Shown here: piece after piece, positions 48,457-58,757 of the stretch
Layout: each line of letters begins with the position of its first letter
Numbering within the stretch: position 1 is the first letter of the stretch
Source: Flavobacteriaceae bacterium
Lineage (GTDB): Bacteria; Bacteroidota; Bacteroidia; Flavobacteriales; Flavobacteriaceae
Length of the DNA: 64,000 nucleotides
Reading direction: 5' to 3'
NCBI GenBank assembly: GCA_029938265.1
Contig: JAOZVI010000001.1
Coordinates: forward strand, 1-64,000
Notes under the pieces: generated by a model
The model's database searches: none
Told to the model about the DNA's origin: nothing
The model's input: the letters and a program-made list of their open reading frames with translations, nothing else
Program-made: the position numbers and the translations under genes

Positions 48457-48828
48457 TTGAAAACAAACGATCAACATCAAATATACGAAGCTACCCGAAA
48501 GCGAACCAAAAAGAGAAAGAATCTTTATTTTCATTTTGTGCTCTTTTTAATCGGTTCGGTTTTTTTTATTTTTTTAAATAAGTTCTTACATATTTATGAC
48601 CAATATGATTGGTTTTTATGGGCTGTCATGTTGTGGTTTTTCTTCTTGGTTATCCACTTCTTCAACTTCTTTGTATTCAACCGATTCTTTGATAAAGAAT
48701 GGGAACGTATTCAGACTGAAAAACTCATAGAAAAGCACAATTCAAAAGTTGAAAAGTTGGAAAAAAGTTTAGAAAAAAAAGATTTTTTCTCTAAAATTAG
48801 TTCCGAAAACGATCAAATTACAAATTAA
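48457..48828 (+). CDS. 2TM domain-containing protein
   Basis: KRTKKRKNLYFHFVLFLIGSVFFIFLN...WFLWAVMLWFFFLVIHFFNFFVFNRFFDKEWE; TTG start in track. Confidence 0.8.
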   Translation: MKTNDQHQIYEATRKRTKKRKNLYFHFVLFLIGSVFFIFLNKFLHIYDQYDWFLWAVMLWFFFLVIHFFNFFVFNRFFDKEWERIQTEKLIEKHNSKVEKLEKSLEKKDFFSKISSENDQITN

Positions 48829-48843
48829 AAATACTTCAATTTA

Positions 48844-49326
48844 ATGATTACAATTATAGCTGCTGTGGCAAAAAATAATGCGCTGGGCAAAAACAATAAA
48901 TTGATCTGGCATTTACCGGCTGACCTGATGCGTTTTAAAAAAGTTACCAGCGGACATCATATAATTATGGGTAGAAAAACGTTTGAATCGTTAGGAAAAC
49001 CACTGCCTAATAGAACTACTATCATAATAACCCGAAATAAAAACTATAAAACAGAAGGATGTGTTGTTGTAAATTCATTAAATGAAGCATTACAAATTGC
49101 AAAAGTTGATGAAAATCCTTTTATTTTAGGTGGTGCTGAAATTTATAAACAAGCTATAAAAATAGCCGATATTTTAGATCTGACCATAGTTCACCAAGAT
49201 TTTAAAGCCGATGTTTTCTTTCCTGAGATCAATAAAAATATTTGGAAAGAAACCTCAAGACAAGATTTCAAAGCCAATGAAAATAATAAATACGACTATA
49301 GTTTTGTTACCTATGCAAGAAAATAA
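48844..49326 (+). CDS. folA: Dihydrofolate reductase
   Basis: NALGKNNKLIWHLPADLMRFKKVTSGHHIIMGRKTFESLGKPLPNRTTIIITR. Confidence 0.97.
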   Translation: MITIIAAVAKNNALGKNNKLIWHLPADLMRFKKVTSGHHIIMGRKTFESLGKPLPNRTTIIITRNKNYKTEGCVVVNSLNEALQIAKVDENPFILGGAEIYKQAIKIADILDLTIVHQDFKADVFFPEINKNIWKETSRQDFKANENNKYDYSFVTYARK

Positions 49327-49341
49327 TTCTTTAATTTAAGT

Positions 49342-51126
49342 TTATTTTATTTCAATATAAAAAGGAATTCGTGCCTGTATTCCTTTGAGTTGAGAGAAAT
49401 TTTTTATCTGTTTATAGATCTTATAATTTTCAACACCCAATTCTTCTTCAAGTAATTTATCCTTATTTACACCTAAAAAAGGTACCTGCGATTTAATATC
49501 TTTAAAATCTTTTTTATAATTCGGATAGTTTCTAACCCTGTAATTATCCAAATTAGCCAATCCTGCAGCAGCATTGATAGCATCTTCTAAACTACCTAAT
49601 TCATCAACTAAACCATTTTCTAGAGCCTGTTTACCTGTCCAAACTCTTCCTTGAGCAATACTATCAACCTGAGCAAAGGTCATTTTTCTTCCTTCAGCAA
49701 CTTTATTAACAAAAGTCTTATAGAAATCTTCTATACTCTCTTTAGTGACATTATAAAATTCAGGTGTAATAGGCTCAAAAACACTATAACCTGTTGATTG
49801 TTTATTTGTACCTACCTGCTCAGCATTAATACCAATATTATCAGATAATTTACTAATATTTGGAACTGCCCCAAAAACACCAATTGAACCTGTAATCGTA
49901 GTTGGTTCAGCATAGATCTTATCCGCATTACAGGCAATATAATAACCTCCGGATGCAGCCAGGTTCCCCATAGAAACTACTAAAGGTTTTTCTTTTTTTG
50001 TCAATTCCAATTCTCTCCAAATAATGTCGGAAGCCAAACCACTACCTCCCGGAGAATTCACTCTTAACACTATAGCTTTAACATCTTTGTTTTCTCTTGC
50101 TTTACGAAGAGCTTTGATTATCATTTCCTGACCAATATACTTCTCACTACCCTCACCATATTTAATTTCACCCTGGGCATATATTACAGCTACTCTGTCT
50201 TTTGCAGTTGATTTGATTTTTCCTTTACCCGAATCAATATAATCTTTTAAAGAAATTAGTTTTAATTTATCATCTTTATTTATATCTACTAAACCTTTTA
50301 AGATATCTCGATACTCATCCTTGTAGATCTCTCCTGAAATCATATCATTTTCAATTGCTAAATCTGAATTTCTTGTTAATAATTCATCAGCAATATAATT
50401 TAATTCATCATTTGTTTTATTACGAGAATACCCAATGTCTTCTATAATTTCATTCCAAATTGAATTTAAAAATGATTGTGTTTGTTCTCTGTTTTCTGAA
50501 CTCATCTTATTAGTTAAAAATGGTTCAACAGCACTTTTATATTTTCCATGCCTTATTACTTCCATTTTTACACCATACTTATCTTGAAAATCTTTGTAAT
50601 AAATAATTTCACCACCTAAACCTTTAAAATCAACAGCACCAACAGGATTCACAAAAACAGAATCAGCTGAAGAACTTAAATAATAATTTTTTTGATCATA
50701 AAAATCAGCAAAAGCTGTGATGAATTTTCCGGTTTCTTTAAACTCTAATAACTTGTTTCTAAGCGACTGTAACTGAGCAAAGCCTGCATCAATTTGCAAA
50801 GCTTCAATACTAATACCCTCAATATTATCATCGGATTTTGCATTTTCAATAGCATTGATAATATTATTCAATCCCATTTTATCATCTCCCAGATCAAAAA
50901 TCATTTCAAAAGGATCGTTACTTTTTGGAGCATAGTCCTTAATGGTTTTATCGAGTTTTAAAGTTAAAATTGAATTGCTTTTAACCGTGATCTCATCATC
51001 TTGGCTAAAAGCCGCTCCTATAGCAGCAAATACCAAAAACATGATAAATACTGAAATAAATATACCTAAAATTACTGCTAATAATTCTCTTAAAAATGTC
51101 ATCTGTGAAATATTAAAATTTATCAA
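49342..51126 (-). CDS. sppA: Signal peptide peptidase SppA, 67K type
   Basis: 594 aa; RVNSPGGSGLASDIIWREL; AASGGYYIACNADKIYAEPTTITGSIGVFG. Confidence 0.94.
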   Translation of the reverse strand: MINFNISQMTFLRELLAVILGIFISVFIMFLVFAAIGAAFSQDDEITVKSNSILTLKLDKTIKDYAPKSNDPFEMIFDLGDDKMGLNNIINAIENAKSDDNIEGISIEALQIDAGFAQLQSLRNKLLEFKETGKFITAFADFYDQKNYYLSSSADSVFVNPVGAVDFKGLGGEIIYYKDFQDKYGVKMEVIRHGKYKSAVEPFLTNKMSSENREQTQSFLNSIWNEIIEDIGYSRNKTNDELNYIADELLTRNSDLAIENDMISGEIYKDEYRDILKGLVDINKDDKLKLISLKDYIDSGKGKIKSTAKDRVAVIYAQGEIKYGEGSEKYIGQEMIIKALRKARENKDVKAIVLRVNSPGGSGLASDIIWRELELTKKEKPLVVSMGNLAASGGYYIACNADKIYAEPTTITGSIGVFGAVPNISKLSDNIGINAEQVGTNKQSTGYSVFEPITPEFYNVTKESIEDFYKTFVNKVAEGRKMTFAQVDSIAQGRVWTGKQALENGLVDELGSLEDAINAAAGLANLDNYRVRNYPNYKKDFKDIKSQVPFLGVNKDKLLEEELGVENYKIYKQIKNFSQLKGIQARIPFYIEIK

Positions 51127-51257
51127 TTATTAATTCTGAAAAATACAAAATTAAAGTTACTAATTTGACGTTCATCACATCAATATGTTACATATTCAAA
51201 AATAAAAGCACAAATATAAACTTTTATCCTTTTGTTTTATTTTCTTTGTAATTAATC

Positions 51258-52385
51258 ATGAAAATTGTAAAAACCACTTATTTATCACTAGGCACAAATC
51301 AAGGCGAAAAACTGCAAAATTTACAAGATGCCGTTGATGCTATTGGTAAAAATATAGGCCATATTATTAAAATATCATCTGTATATAGCACAAAATCATG
51401 GGGGTTTTCAGGTAATGATTTTTTTAATATATGCGTTGAAGTTACTACTAATATGGTTCCTGAGCATTTGATAAATACTATACTTGAAATTGAGAAAACA
51501 CTCGGCAGAGAACGTTCCAATATTAAAACTTACCAATCGCGAAAAATTGATATTGATATTTTATTATATGATGAAGAGATTATTCTTTTAAAAAATTTGA
51601 TCGTTCCTCATCCCCGAATGCTAGATCGTAAATTTGTATTGATTCCGCTTTCTGAAATAGCCGCAAATATAATTCATCCTGTAAAAAAAATATCAATTCA
51701 AAAGTGTTTACAAAACTGTACTGATTCTACAGAAGTTATCAAAACAGAATTAAATATCAAACGTCCTATTTCGTTAATTGAAAAATATAATTATATCGCC
51801 ATTGAAGGTAATATTGGTTCAGGAAAAACATCGCTTGCCAAAAAAATGGGAGATGATTTTAATGCAAAATTAGTTTTGGAAAGATTTGCTGATAATCCAT
51901 TTTTACCCAAATTTTATACCGATAAAGATCGCTATGCTTTTCCTTTAGAGATGAGTTTTTTGGCAGACAGATACCATCAACTTACTGATGATCTAGCTCA
52001 ATTTGACCTTTTTAAGAGTTTTATAGTATCAGATTATTTTATATTTAAATCGCTCATTTTTGCACAAATTACTTTGCCAAAAGAAGAATATAATCTGTAT
52101 CGAAAAATGTTTGATATTATGTATAAAGAGATCACTAAACCGGATATTTATGTTTATTTATATCAAAACACCAACAGACTTATTGATAATATTAAAAAAA
52201 GAGGCAGAACTTATGAACAGAATATCAAACCTGATTATTTAGAAAGTATTCATAAAGGTTATTTGAATTTCATAAAAACCCGAGATAATTTAAATACACT
52301 GATCATTGATATTACTGAGATAGATTTTGTAAATAATCAGACTGACTATCAAATTATTATAGATAAGATCGTAGGCAATGACTGA
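51258..52385 (+). CDS. folK: FolK (HPPK) fused to deoxynucleoside kinase
   Basis: LSLGTNQGEKLQNLQDAVDAI...RKIDIDILLYDEEII...VPHPRMLDRKFVL (HPPK), then YIAIEGNIGSGKTSLAKKM...LERFADNPFLPKFY (dNK). Confidence 0.93.
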   Translation: MKIVKTTYLSLGTNQGEKLQNLQDAVDAIGKNIGHIIKISSVYSTKSWGFSGNDFFNICVEVTTNMVPEHLINTILEIEKTLGRERSNIKTYQSRKIDIDILLYDEEIILLKNLIVPHPRMLDRKFVLIPLSEIAANIIHPVKKISIQKCLQNCTDSTEVIKTELNIKRPISLIEKYNYIAIEGNIGSGKTSLAKKMGDDFNAKLVLERFADNPFLPKFYTDKDRYAFPLEMSFLADRYHQLTDDLAQFDLFKSFIVSDYFIFKSLIFAQITLPKEEYNLYRKMFDIMYKEITKPDIYVYLYQNTNRLIDNIKKRGRTYEQNIKPDYLESIHKGYLNFIKTRDNLNTLIIDITEIDFVNNQTDYQIIIDKIVGND

Positions 52386-52395
52386 TCTTGTTTAC

Positions 52396-52731
52396 TTACT
52401 GTCCAATACCCATTTTTTCAGCAAAATAATCGCAAAAATCTTTCATGGTTGCACCCATTTTTTCATCACCGGTAGCAGTTTTAAATGATTCTGACATCGA
52501 TAAAAGTATCTGATGATAGAATTGCTTCATTTCATCGATGGGCATATTTTTAGTCCAAAGATTTATTTTATAAGTATCTTTATTATTACTATCCCAAAGT
52601 GATAAAAATGCAGCTTTTGCCTCCATATTTTCGACATCTCCATCATCAGCACTCCAAAATATTTCTTCGGGTACTTTATTTTCATCTAAACCAACTTTTA
52701 TTTTTATTTCTGATCTTTGTTTTATTGCCAT
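52396..52731 (-). CDS. gldC: Gliding motility protein GldC
   Basis: 111 aa; EIKIKVGLDENKVPEEIFWSADDG; adjacent to gldB. Confidence 0.9.
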   Translation of the reverse strand: MAIKQRSEIKIKVGLDENKVPEEIFWSADDGDVENMEAKAAFLSLWDSNNKDTYKINLWTKNMPIDEMKQFYHQILLSMSESFKTATGDEKMGATMKDFCDYFAEKMGIGQ

Positions 52732-52757
52732 AATTAATAATTATATTTTTTAATCTT

Positions 52758-53717
52758 TTAATTCTTTCTTGGTTTATACTTAGATTTTTTAAAAATTATT
52801 TCGTTTTGTGTGACCAACATTTCTTGAATCGTAACATCATTATTTTTAATATATGATTGTACAATTTGCCAACCAAACCACACTCCTATTCTACCAGGAG
52901 AATCTTTATCATTTGCAATATAAAACTTTGAAAATGGTGCTTCATTGATAAATCTTTCTGATAATTCAGCATCAGTGTCAAATAACAATGATTTATCAAT
53001 AAAATATTTCCAGACTTCCAATTCATTATCAACTGCCCATTGAAACTGTTGTGCTTCATAACCCATAATTTCCGCCTGATTTTTATTCGGTAAGAACCTA
53101 TTCATTAATTCCATTTTTTTTCCTTCCTGAATCATTCTGGCAACAAATCTATTATCATTAGAAGGAGGTACGATCTGCTCTGCAAACTTTTCTGCAACAG
53201 CAATAGTAATATATTCTTCCGTATATGACTGTTTAACATATTTGGGAAAATCACTATAAAATTTATGATCTTTTCCAAGAAATACATCCAAAGAAATTAG
53301 TAATAAGCTATCTGCCAAGATCACTCTGTTATCAGAATCTATATTAGTAAGAAGGGTGATTGTTACCGGTTCTTTAAAATTCGGATAGTAATATTTGATG
53401 TGTTTGAACAACGAACTGAGTTGTTTTTTTTCTTCCGAAAAATCTTTATATAATTTCTGAGTTTCTTCAAAAAGCTCTAATTCATCTTTATTGGACATCT
53501 TATTTACCCAGACAGAATCAGGATTCTGTGGTGGAAAAAGATATGGAAATTCAGCTTTTAATTCTGATACTTTTTCAGGTGAAGTTGTGTAAAATTTCTG
53601 ATCAAATCGTATTATTTCAGTTTTTACTTCAATATCTGAAACATTCACTTTTTGCTTTTCATTTTTTGAACAGCTTAAAAAACTCACTAAAAAAAGAATA
53701 ATAATAAAATATCGCAT
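52758..53717 (-). CDS. gldB: Gliding motility lipoprotein GldB
   Basis: 319 aa lipoprotein (SFLSCSKNE); IRFDQKFYTTSPEKVSELKAEFPYLFP; adjacent to gldC. Confidence 0.88.
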   Translation of the reverse strand: MRYFIIILFLVSFLSCSKNEKQKVNVSDIEVKTEIIRFDQKFYTTSPEKVSELKAEFPYLFPPQNPDSVWVNKMSNKDELELFEETQKLYKDFSEEKKQLSSLFKHIKYYYPNFKEPVTITLLTNIDSDNRVILADSLLLISLDVFLGKDHKFYSDFPKYVKQSYTEEYITIAVAEKFAEQIVPPSNDNRFVARMIQEGKKMELMNRFLPNKNQAEIMGYEAQQFQWAVDNELEVWKYFIDKSLLFDTDAELSERFINEAPFSKFYIANDKDSPGRIGVWFGWQIVQSYIKNNDVTIQEMLVTQNEIIFKKSKYKPRKN

Positions 53718-53763
53718 TAATTATTTATTTTTGTTGCTGGCAAAACTAATAAATACTTTTAAG

Positions 53764-54555
53764 ATGAACGCAGAAAAGGTTGCAAATCATATCGTAAATT
53801 GGTTAAAAACTTATGCAGAAAATGCAAAAGTCAACGGATTTGTTATTGGAATATCAGGTGGAATAGATTCTGCAGTAACCTCAACACTCTGTGCTGAAAC
53901 AGGATTTTCAACTCTTTGTGTTGAAATGCCAATTCATCAAGGTGAAAATCAGATAAACAGAGGAAAAGAACACATTAGCCAATTAAAAGAAAGGTTTAAA
54001 AATATTACTTCTGAAGAAGTTGAACTGACTTCAGTTTTTGAAAATTTTAAAAGTGCAGTACCCAGAGTTGAAGATTCTTCAAAAGTTGATCTTTCTTTAG
54101 CCAATACACGTGCAAGACTGAGAATGACAACTCTTTATTATTTTGCCGGATTTAACGGTTTATTAGTTGTAGGAACTGGCAATAAGGTTGAAGATTTTGG
54201 TGTTGGTTTTTATACAAAATACGGCGATGGAGGTGTTGATCTAAGTCCGATAGCCGACTTGATGAAGTCTGAGATCTTTGAATTGGCTGCTTATTTAAAA
54301 GTGCCTGATTCTATTCAAAATGCACAACCAACCGATGGTTTATTTGGTGATTCACGTACTGATGAGGATCAGTTAGGTGCAAGCTATGACGAATTAGAAT
54401 GGGCGATGAATGTAATTGATAAAGGAAAAACAACGGATGATTTTGTGGGAAGACAAAAAGAAGTTTTTGACATTTATACCAAACTTCATCGAGCTAATAA
54501 ACACAAAATGATACCTATTCCTATTTGTGAAATTGATCAACTTATAAAGATCTAG
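53764..54555 (+). CDS. nadE: NAD+ synthase
   Basis: GISGGIDSAVTSTLCAETG, GTGNKVEDFGVGFYTKYGDGGVDLSPIADL; likely start MNAEK (53764). Confidence 0.95.
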   Translation: MNAEKVANHIVNWLKTYAENAKVNGFVIGISGGIDSAVTSTLCAETGFSTLCVEMPIHQGENQINRGKEHISQLKERFKNITSEEVELTSVFENFKSAVPRVEDSSKVDLSLANTRARLRMTTLYYFAGFNGLLVVGTGNKVEDFGVGFYTKYGDGGVDLSPIADLMKSEIFELAAYLKVPDSIQNAQPTDGLFGDSRTDEDQLGASYDELEWAMNVIDKGKTTDDFVGRQKEVFDIYTKLHRANKHKMIPIPICEIDQLIKI

Positions 54556-54559
54556 CACA

Positions 54560-56542
54560 TTATCCTACAACAATATTTAATTTTTCGGAAATCAATTTCT
54601 TTAGATTATTATAATCTTGAACCATTGATAAGTTTTCAATACTTTTAGTTTCAAAATCTTCATCTTCATCATTAAATTGAGGAATTTCATTCTTTAAAGA
54701 ATCTATCTTTTCATCAATTAAGATCTTTCGCAATCTGTATATTACATCGGAAACCAATTTTTGAAGCGGTTTGATTTTTTGCTTAACATAGATTTCTTTT
54801 CTCTCCCAATCACTCAAAACATATTTTTCTTCATCCATAATTAAATTACTAACAGCCTTTCCCATTTCAAGATCTAAATGTTGTGTAAAAGTTTCACTTG
54901 TAATTTCATTATTTTGGTTTAATTGATAAATGATCTCGTAATATATTTTTTTAAATATCTCATTTGTAAACTCAATTTCATCATCGTGTAAATGCGTATA
55001 AATTTCATTTGATACTTTATTCTTATATACTTCTTTCTTAATACTTCTATTTCCTTCGTCATCGATTACAGAAACATAATCGATAAAATCGACCTCTTCA
55101 TTACCATAAAGCAATAAGATTTCAATAATTTTCTTTTCTAAAATATACTGCGGATCAATTTTTTGTGTTTGTTGGGTCTCTTTCTTAACTCCGGTAATTC
55201 TAGGCTGCATTTGCCTAATCTTATCTGAAGCAATTTTTTGCTCTTTTTTTATAATCTGAGCCAGTTCATCAAACAACACTTTTTCTGAAATATCCATAAT
55301 CCTTGAACATTCCTGAATGTAGATCTCGCGTTGAATGTTATTAGGAATCTTAGAAATACTAAAAACAATATCTCTGATCAATGATGCTCTTTTAATCGGG
55401 TCATTTTGAGAATCCTCAAGTAATAGTGAAGCTTTGAACTGAATAAAATCTTTAGAATTCTTTTCGAGATAATCTTTTAATTGATCCGGAGAAGTTTTCT
55501 TGGCAAAACTATCGGGGTCTTCTCCATCTGAAAAAGTAACAACTTTTACATTCATTCCCTGCTCAAGTATCAGATCAATACCTCTTAAAGAAGCACGAAT
55601 TCCTGCTGCATCTCCATCAAATAATACAGTAATATTTGGTGTAAGTCTATTGATCAATCTAATTTGATCTGAAGTAAGCGCGGTACCCGATGATGCCACA
55701 ACATTCACAATGCCTGACTGGTGCAAAGAAATTACATCTGTATATCCTTCAACCAAATAACAATTATCATTTTGTGCTATACTTTGTTTTGCCTGATAAA
55801 TACCATATAAAATTTTACTTTTATGATAAATTTCACTTTCAGGTGAATTGAGATATTTAGCAACTTTTTTATCTTTTAACAACGTTCTACCGCCAAAACC
55901 TAATACTCTACCACTCATTGAGTGAATTGGAAACAAAACCCTACCTTTAAAACGATCAAATTTTCGATCGTCATTTACTATTGTCAGACCTGTTTTTTCT
56001 AAAAATTCAAGTGAGTATTTTTTTTCTAATGCAGTATCGGTAAAAGCTGTCCATTCATCAAGCGCATATCCTAATTCAAACTTTTTTATGGTCTCAGTTG
56101 TAAAACCTCTTTCTTTAAAATATGAAAGTCCGATAGCAATACCTTTTTCATTATTCAACAATACATCATGAAAATAATTTTTAGCAAACTCGCTAATTAA
56201 AAACATACTTTCACGTTCGCTCTGCTGAATCTTTTGCTCTTCAGTTTGTTGGGTTTCTTCAATTTCAATATTGTATTTTTTGGCTAAATACCGAAGTGCT
56301 TCCGGATAGGAATAATGCTCATGTTCCATTAAAAAAGTAACCACATTTCCTCCTTTACCTGAGCTAAAATCTTTCCAGATCTGTTTCACAGGTGAAACCA
56401 TAAAAGATGGCGTTTTCTCATCAGCAAAAGGACTCAAACCCTTAAAGTTACTTCCTGCTTTTTTTAAATAAACAAAATCACCTATTACCTCCTCTACGCG
56501 AGCAGTTTCAAAAACTTTATCTATTGTGTTTTTTGTAATCAT
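54560..56542 (-). CDS. dnaG: DNA primase
   Basis: GLSPFADEKTPSFMVSP, GFGGRTL, LVEGYTDVISLHQSG, LFDGDAAGIRASLRGIDL. No canonical CHC2 cysteine cluster is evident. Confidence 0.95.
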   Translation of the reverse strand: MITKNTIDKVFETARVEEVIGDFVYLKKAGSNFKGLSPFADEKTPSFMVSPVKQIWKDFSSGKGGNVVTFLMEHEHYSYPEALRYLAKKYNIEIEETQQTEEQKIQQSERESMFLISEFAKNYFHDVLLNNEKGIAIGLSYFKERGFTTETIKKFELGYALDEWTAFTDTALEKKYSLEFLEKTGLTIVNDDRKFDRFKGRVLFPIHSMSGRVLGFGGRTLLKDKKVAKYLNSPESEIYHKSKILYGIYQAKQSIAQNDNCYLVEGYTDVISLHQSGIVNVVASSGTALTSDQIRLINRLTPNITVLFDGDAAGIRASLRGIDLILEQGMNVKVVTFSDGEDPDSFAKKTSPDQLKDYLEKNSKDFIQFKASLLLEDSQNDPIKRASLIRDIVFSISKIPNNIQREIYIQECSRIMDISEKVLFDELAQIIKKEQKIASDKIRQMQPRITGVKKETQQTQKIDPQYILEKKIIEILLLYGNEEVDFIDYVSVIDDEGNRSIKKEVYKNKVSNEIYTHLHDDEIEFTNEIFKKIYYEIIYQLNQNNEITSETFTQHLDLEMGKAVSNLIMDEEKYVLSDWERKEIYVKQKIKPLQKLVSDVIYRLRKILIDEKIDSLKNEIPQFNDEDEDFETKSIENLSMVQDYNNLKKLISEKLNIVVG

Positions 56543-56583
56543 TTAAAAAAATATAAACAATTTGTTTATAGCAGTGTAAAGAT

Positions 56584-56614
56584 AAAAAAAAACACTGTTA
56601 AAAATAACAGTGTT
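56584..56614 (-). terminator. Terminator of clpX
   Basis: AACACTGTTA aaaa TAACAGTGTT with A run on the plus strand (T tract on minus). Confidence 0.8.
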
Positions 56615-56628
56615 TAGTTTTAGTGTTT

Positions 56629-57870
56629 TTAAGAAACCGCTTTTAGCTTTTTGATCGTAGATTTTGTGAGTTTTTCTTGCGCATATTTTTTAGTAACCCT
56701 TAGTTTAGTTTCTCCAGAACCCGGTAGTTCAAACATTGCATCTGTGAGTATTTCCTCACAAAGAGAGCGAAGCCCCCTTGCTCCTAATTTATATTCAACT
56801 GCTTTATCAACAATAAAATCAAGCGCTTTTTCATCAATGCTAAAATCAATTCCATCTAATTCAAACAATTTGTTGTATTGTTTGATAATAGCATTTTTTG
56901 GTTCAGTTAAAATTGATCGGAGTGTTTCCTTATCTAAAGGTTTTAAATATGATAAGACTGGTAGTCTTCCAATAATTTCAGGAATTAAACCAAACGATTT
57001 TAGATCAGTAGGTAATACATATTGCAATAAATTCTCTTCGTCAACTTTATCATCAGAAATTGAAGCGCTATATCCAACCGCCTGCATATTTAATCGTTTA
57101 CCAATAACTTTATCTATACCACTAAAAGCGCCACCGGCAACAAATAGTATATTTTTGGTATTTACTTCAACAAATTTTTGATCGGGATGTTTTCTACCTC
57201 CTTTTGGCGGAACATTAACTACGGTTCCTTCCAACAATTTAAGCAAAGCTTGTTGAACACCTTCACCTGACACATCTCGGGTTATAGAAGGATTATCACC
57301 TTTACGTGCAATTTTATCGATTTCATCAATAAAAACAATACCTCTCTCTGCTTTTTCTACATTATAATCGGCTGCTTGTAATAAACGAGTTAAAATGGTT
57401 TCAACATCTTCCCCAACATAACCGGCCTCAGTTAAAACTGTAGCGTCAACTATAGCAAACGGTACATCTAACATTCTGGCAATAGTTTTTGCAATTAGTG
57501 TTTTTCCTGTTCCGGTTTCACCAACCAAAATGATATTGCTTTTTTCAATTTCAATATCATCCTTAATGTTTACCTGCTTTTGTGTCAGCCTTTTATAATG
57601 ATTATATACTGCAACCGACATTACTTTTTTTGCATGATTCTGACCGATAACATATTGATCTATAAAGTTTTTAATATCAATAGGTTTACCCACTGAAAAA
57701 TCGGAATCTGATTGTTTCTCATTTGATTCAGCAAGTTCTTCTAGAACAATTCCATGAGCCTGTTCAATACATCTATCACAGATATGTGCATCAACTCCTG
57801 CAATTAGCAAATTTGTCTCATCCTTTTTCCGTTTACAAAACGAACATTCTAATTCTTCTTTTTTCGTCAT
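56629..57870 (-). CDS. clpX: ATP-dependent Clp protease ATP-binding subunit ClpX
   Basis: N-terminal zinc-binding [10 protein letters not shown]...[61 protein letters not shown]. Confidence 0.98.
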   Translation of the reverse strand: MTKKEELECSFCKRKKDETNLLIAGVDAHICDRCIEQAHGIVLEELAESNEKQSDSDFSVGKPIDIKNFIDQYVIGQNHAKKVMSVAVYNHYKRLTQKQVNIKDDIEIEKSNIILVGETGTGKTLIAKTIARMLDVPFAIVDATVLTEAGYVGEDVETILTRLLQAADYNVEKAERGIVFIDEIDKIARKGDNPSITRDVSGEGVQQALLKLLEGTVVNVPPKGGRKHPDQKFVEVNTKNILFVAGGAFSGIDKVIGKRLNMQAVGYSASISDDKVDEENLLQYVLPTDLKSFGLIPEIIGRLPVLSYLKPLDKETLRSILTEPKNAIIKQYNKLFELDGIDFSIDEKALDFIVDKAVEYKLGARGLRSLCEEILTDAMFELPGSGETKLRVTKKYAQEKLTKSTIKKLKAVS

Positions 57871-57922
57871 CTTAAAAAGTTGATTTGTATATTTTTATAA
57901 AGAGTTAAAATCTTAAACTCAA

Positions 57923-58585
57923 TTATTTATTCCGAGTTAAAATCTCGTCAATCATTCCGTATTTTTTAGCTTCCTCAGCTTTCATCCAATAATCTCTATC
58001 AGAATCTTCCTGTACTTTTTCAATTTTTTGACCTGAATGTTTTGCAATTATTTGGTACAATTCTTCTTTAAGTTTTAATATTTCACGTGCAGTGATCTCA
58101 ATATCTGAAGCTTGACCTTGTACACCACCCATTGGTTGATGAATCATTATTCGCGAATGTGGTAGAGCTGAACGTTTGCCTTTTTGACCGGAACACATTA
58201 AAACTGCTCCCATTGAAGCTGCCATACCTGTACAAATAGTGGCTATTTCAGGTTTTATAAATTGCATAGTATCATATATACCTAATCCGGCATAAACGCC
58301 ACCACCCGGTGAATTGATATAAATTGAAATATCTTTTGAGGCATCAACACTTTCTAAAAATAACAATTGAGCTTGAATAATGTTAGCTACATGATCGTCA
58401 ATTGCAGTACCCAAAAATATAATTCTATCCATCATTAAGCGTGAAAACACATCCATTTGTGCTACATTTAACTGACGTTCTTCAATAATATAGGGTGTTA
58501 CACTACTAACGATCTTATCAATATACATACTATTAAAGCCCTGATCTTTAACAGCAAATTTTTTAAATTCTTTTCCGTAATTCAT
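57923..58585 (-). CDS. clpP: ATP-dependent Clp protease proteolytic subunit ClpP
   Basis: INSPGGGVYAGLGIYDTMQFI, CTGMAASMGAVLMCSG, SRIMIHQPMGG. Confidence 0.98.
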   Translation of the reverse strand: MNYGKEFKKFAVKDQGFNSMYIDKIVSSVTPYIIEERQLNVAQMDVFSRLMMDRIIFLGTAIDDHVANIIQAQLLFLESVDASKDISIYINSPGGGVYAGLGIYDTMQFIKPEIATICTGMAASMGAVLMCSGQKGKRSALPHSRIMIHQPMGGVQGQASDIEITAREILKLKEELYQIIAKHSGQKIEKVQEDSDRDYWMKAEEAKKYGMIDEILTRNK

Positions 58586-58675
58586 AAATGTATTTTTATA
58601 GTAATTTGAGGGTAAATATACTTAAAATTAGTAAACTAAATTTAAAATTTGTGAATTTGAATAAATGGTACTCTT

Positions 58676-58713
58676 ATAAAAATACCTCACAGAATATTTT
58701 GTCTGTAAGGTAT
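58676..58713 (-). terminator. Terminator of tig
   Basis: Minus strand ATACCTTACAGA caaaatat TCTGTGAGGTAT TTTTA (one G-U pair). Confidence 0.75.
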
Positions 58714-58757
58714 TGTTTACCATCTTTAAAAAAGTTTACTCATTTAAAAGTATCTTT

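Noticed and set aside
56651-57181. 176-aa plus-strand ORF antisense to clpX
   Set aside because: Ser-rich shadow ORF inside clpX with no domain signature.
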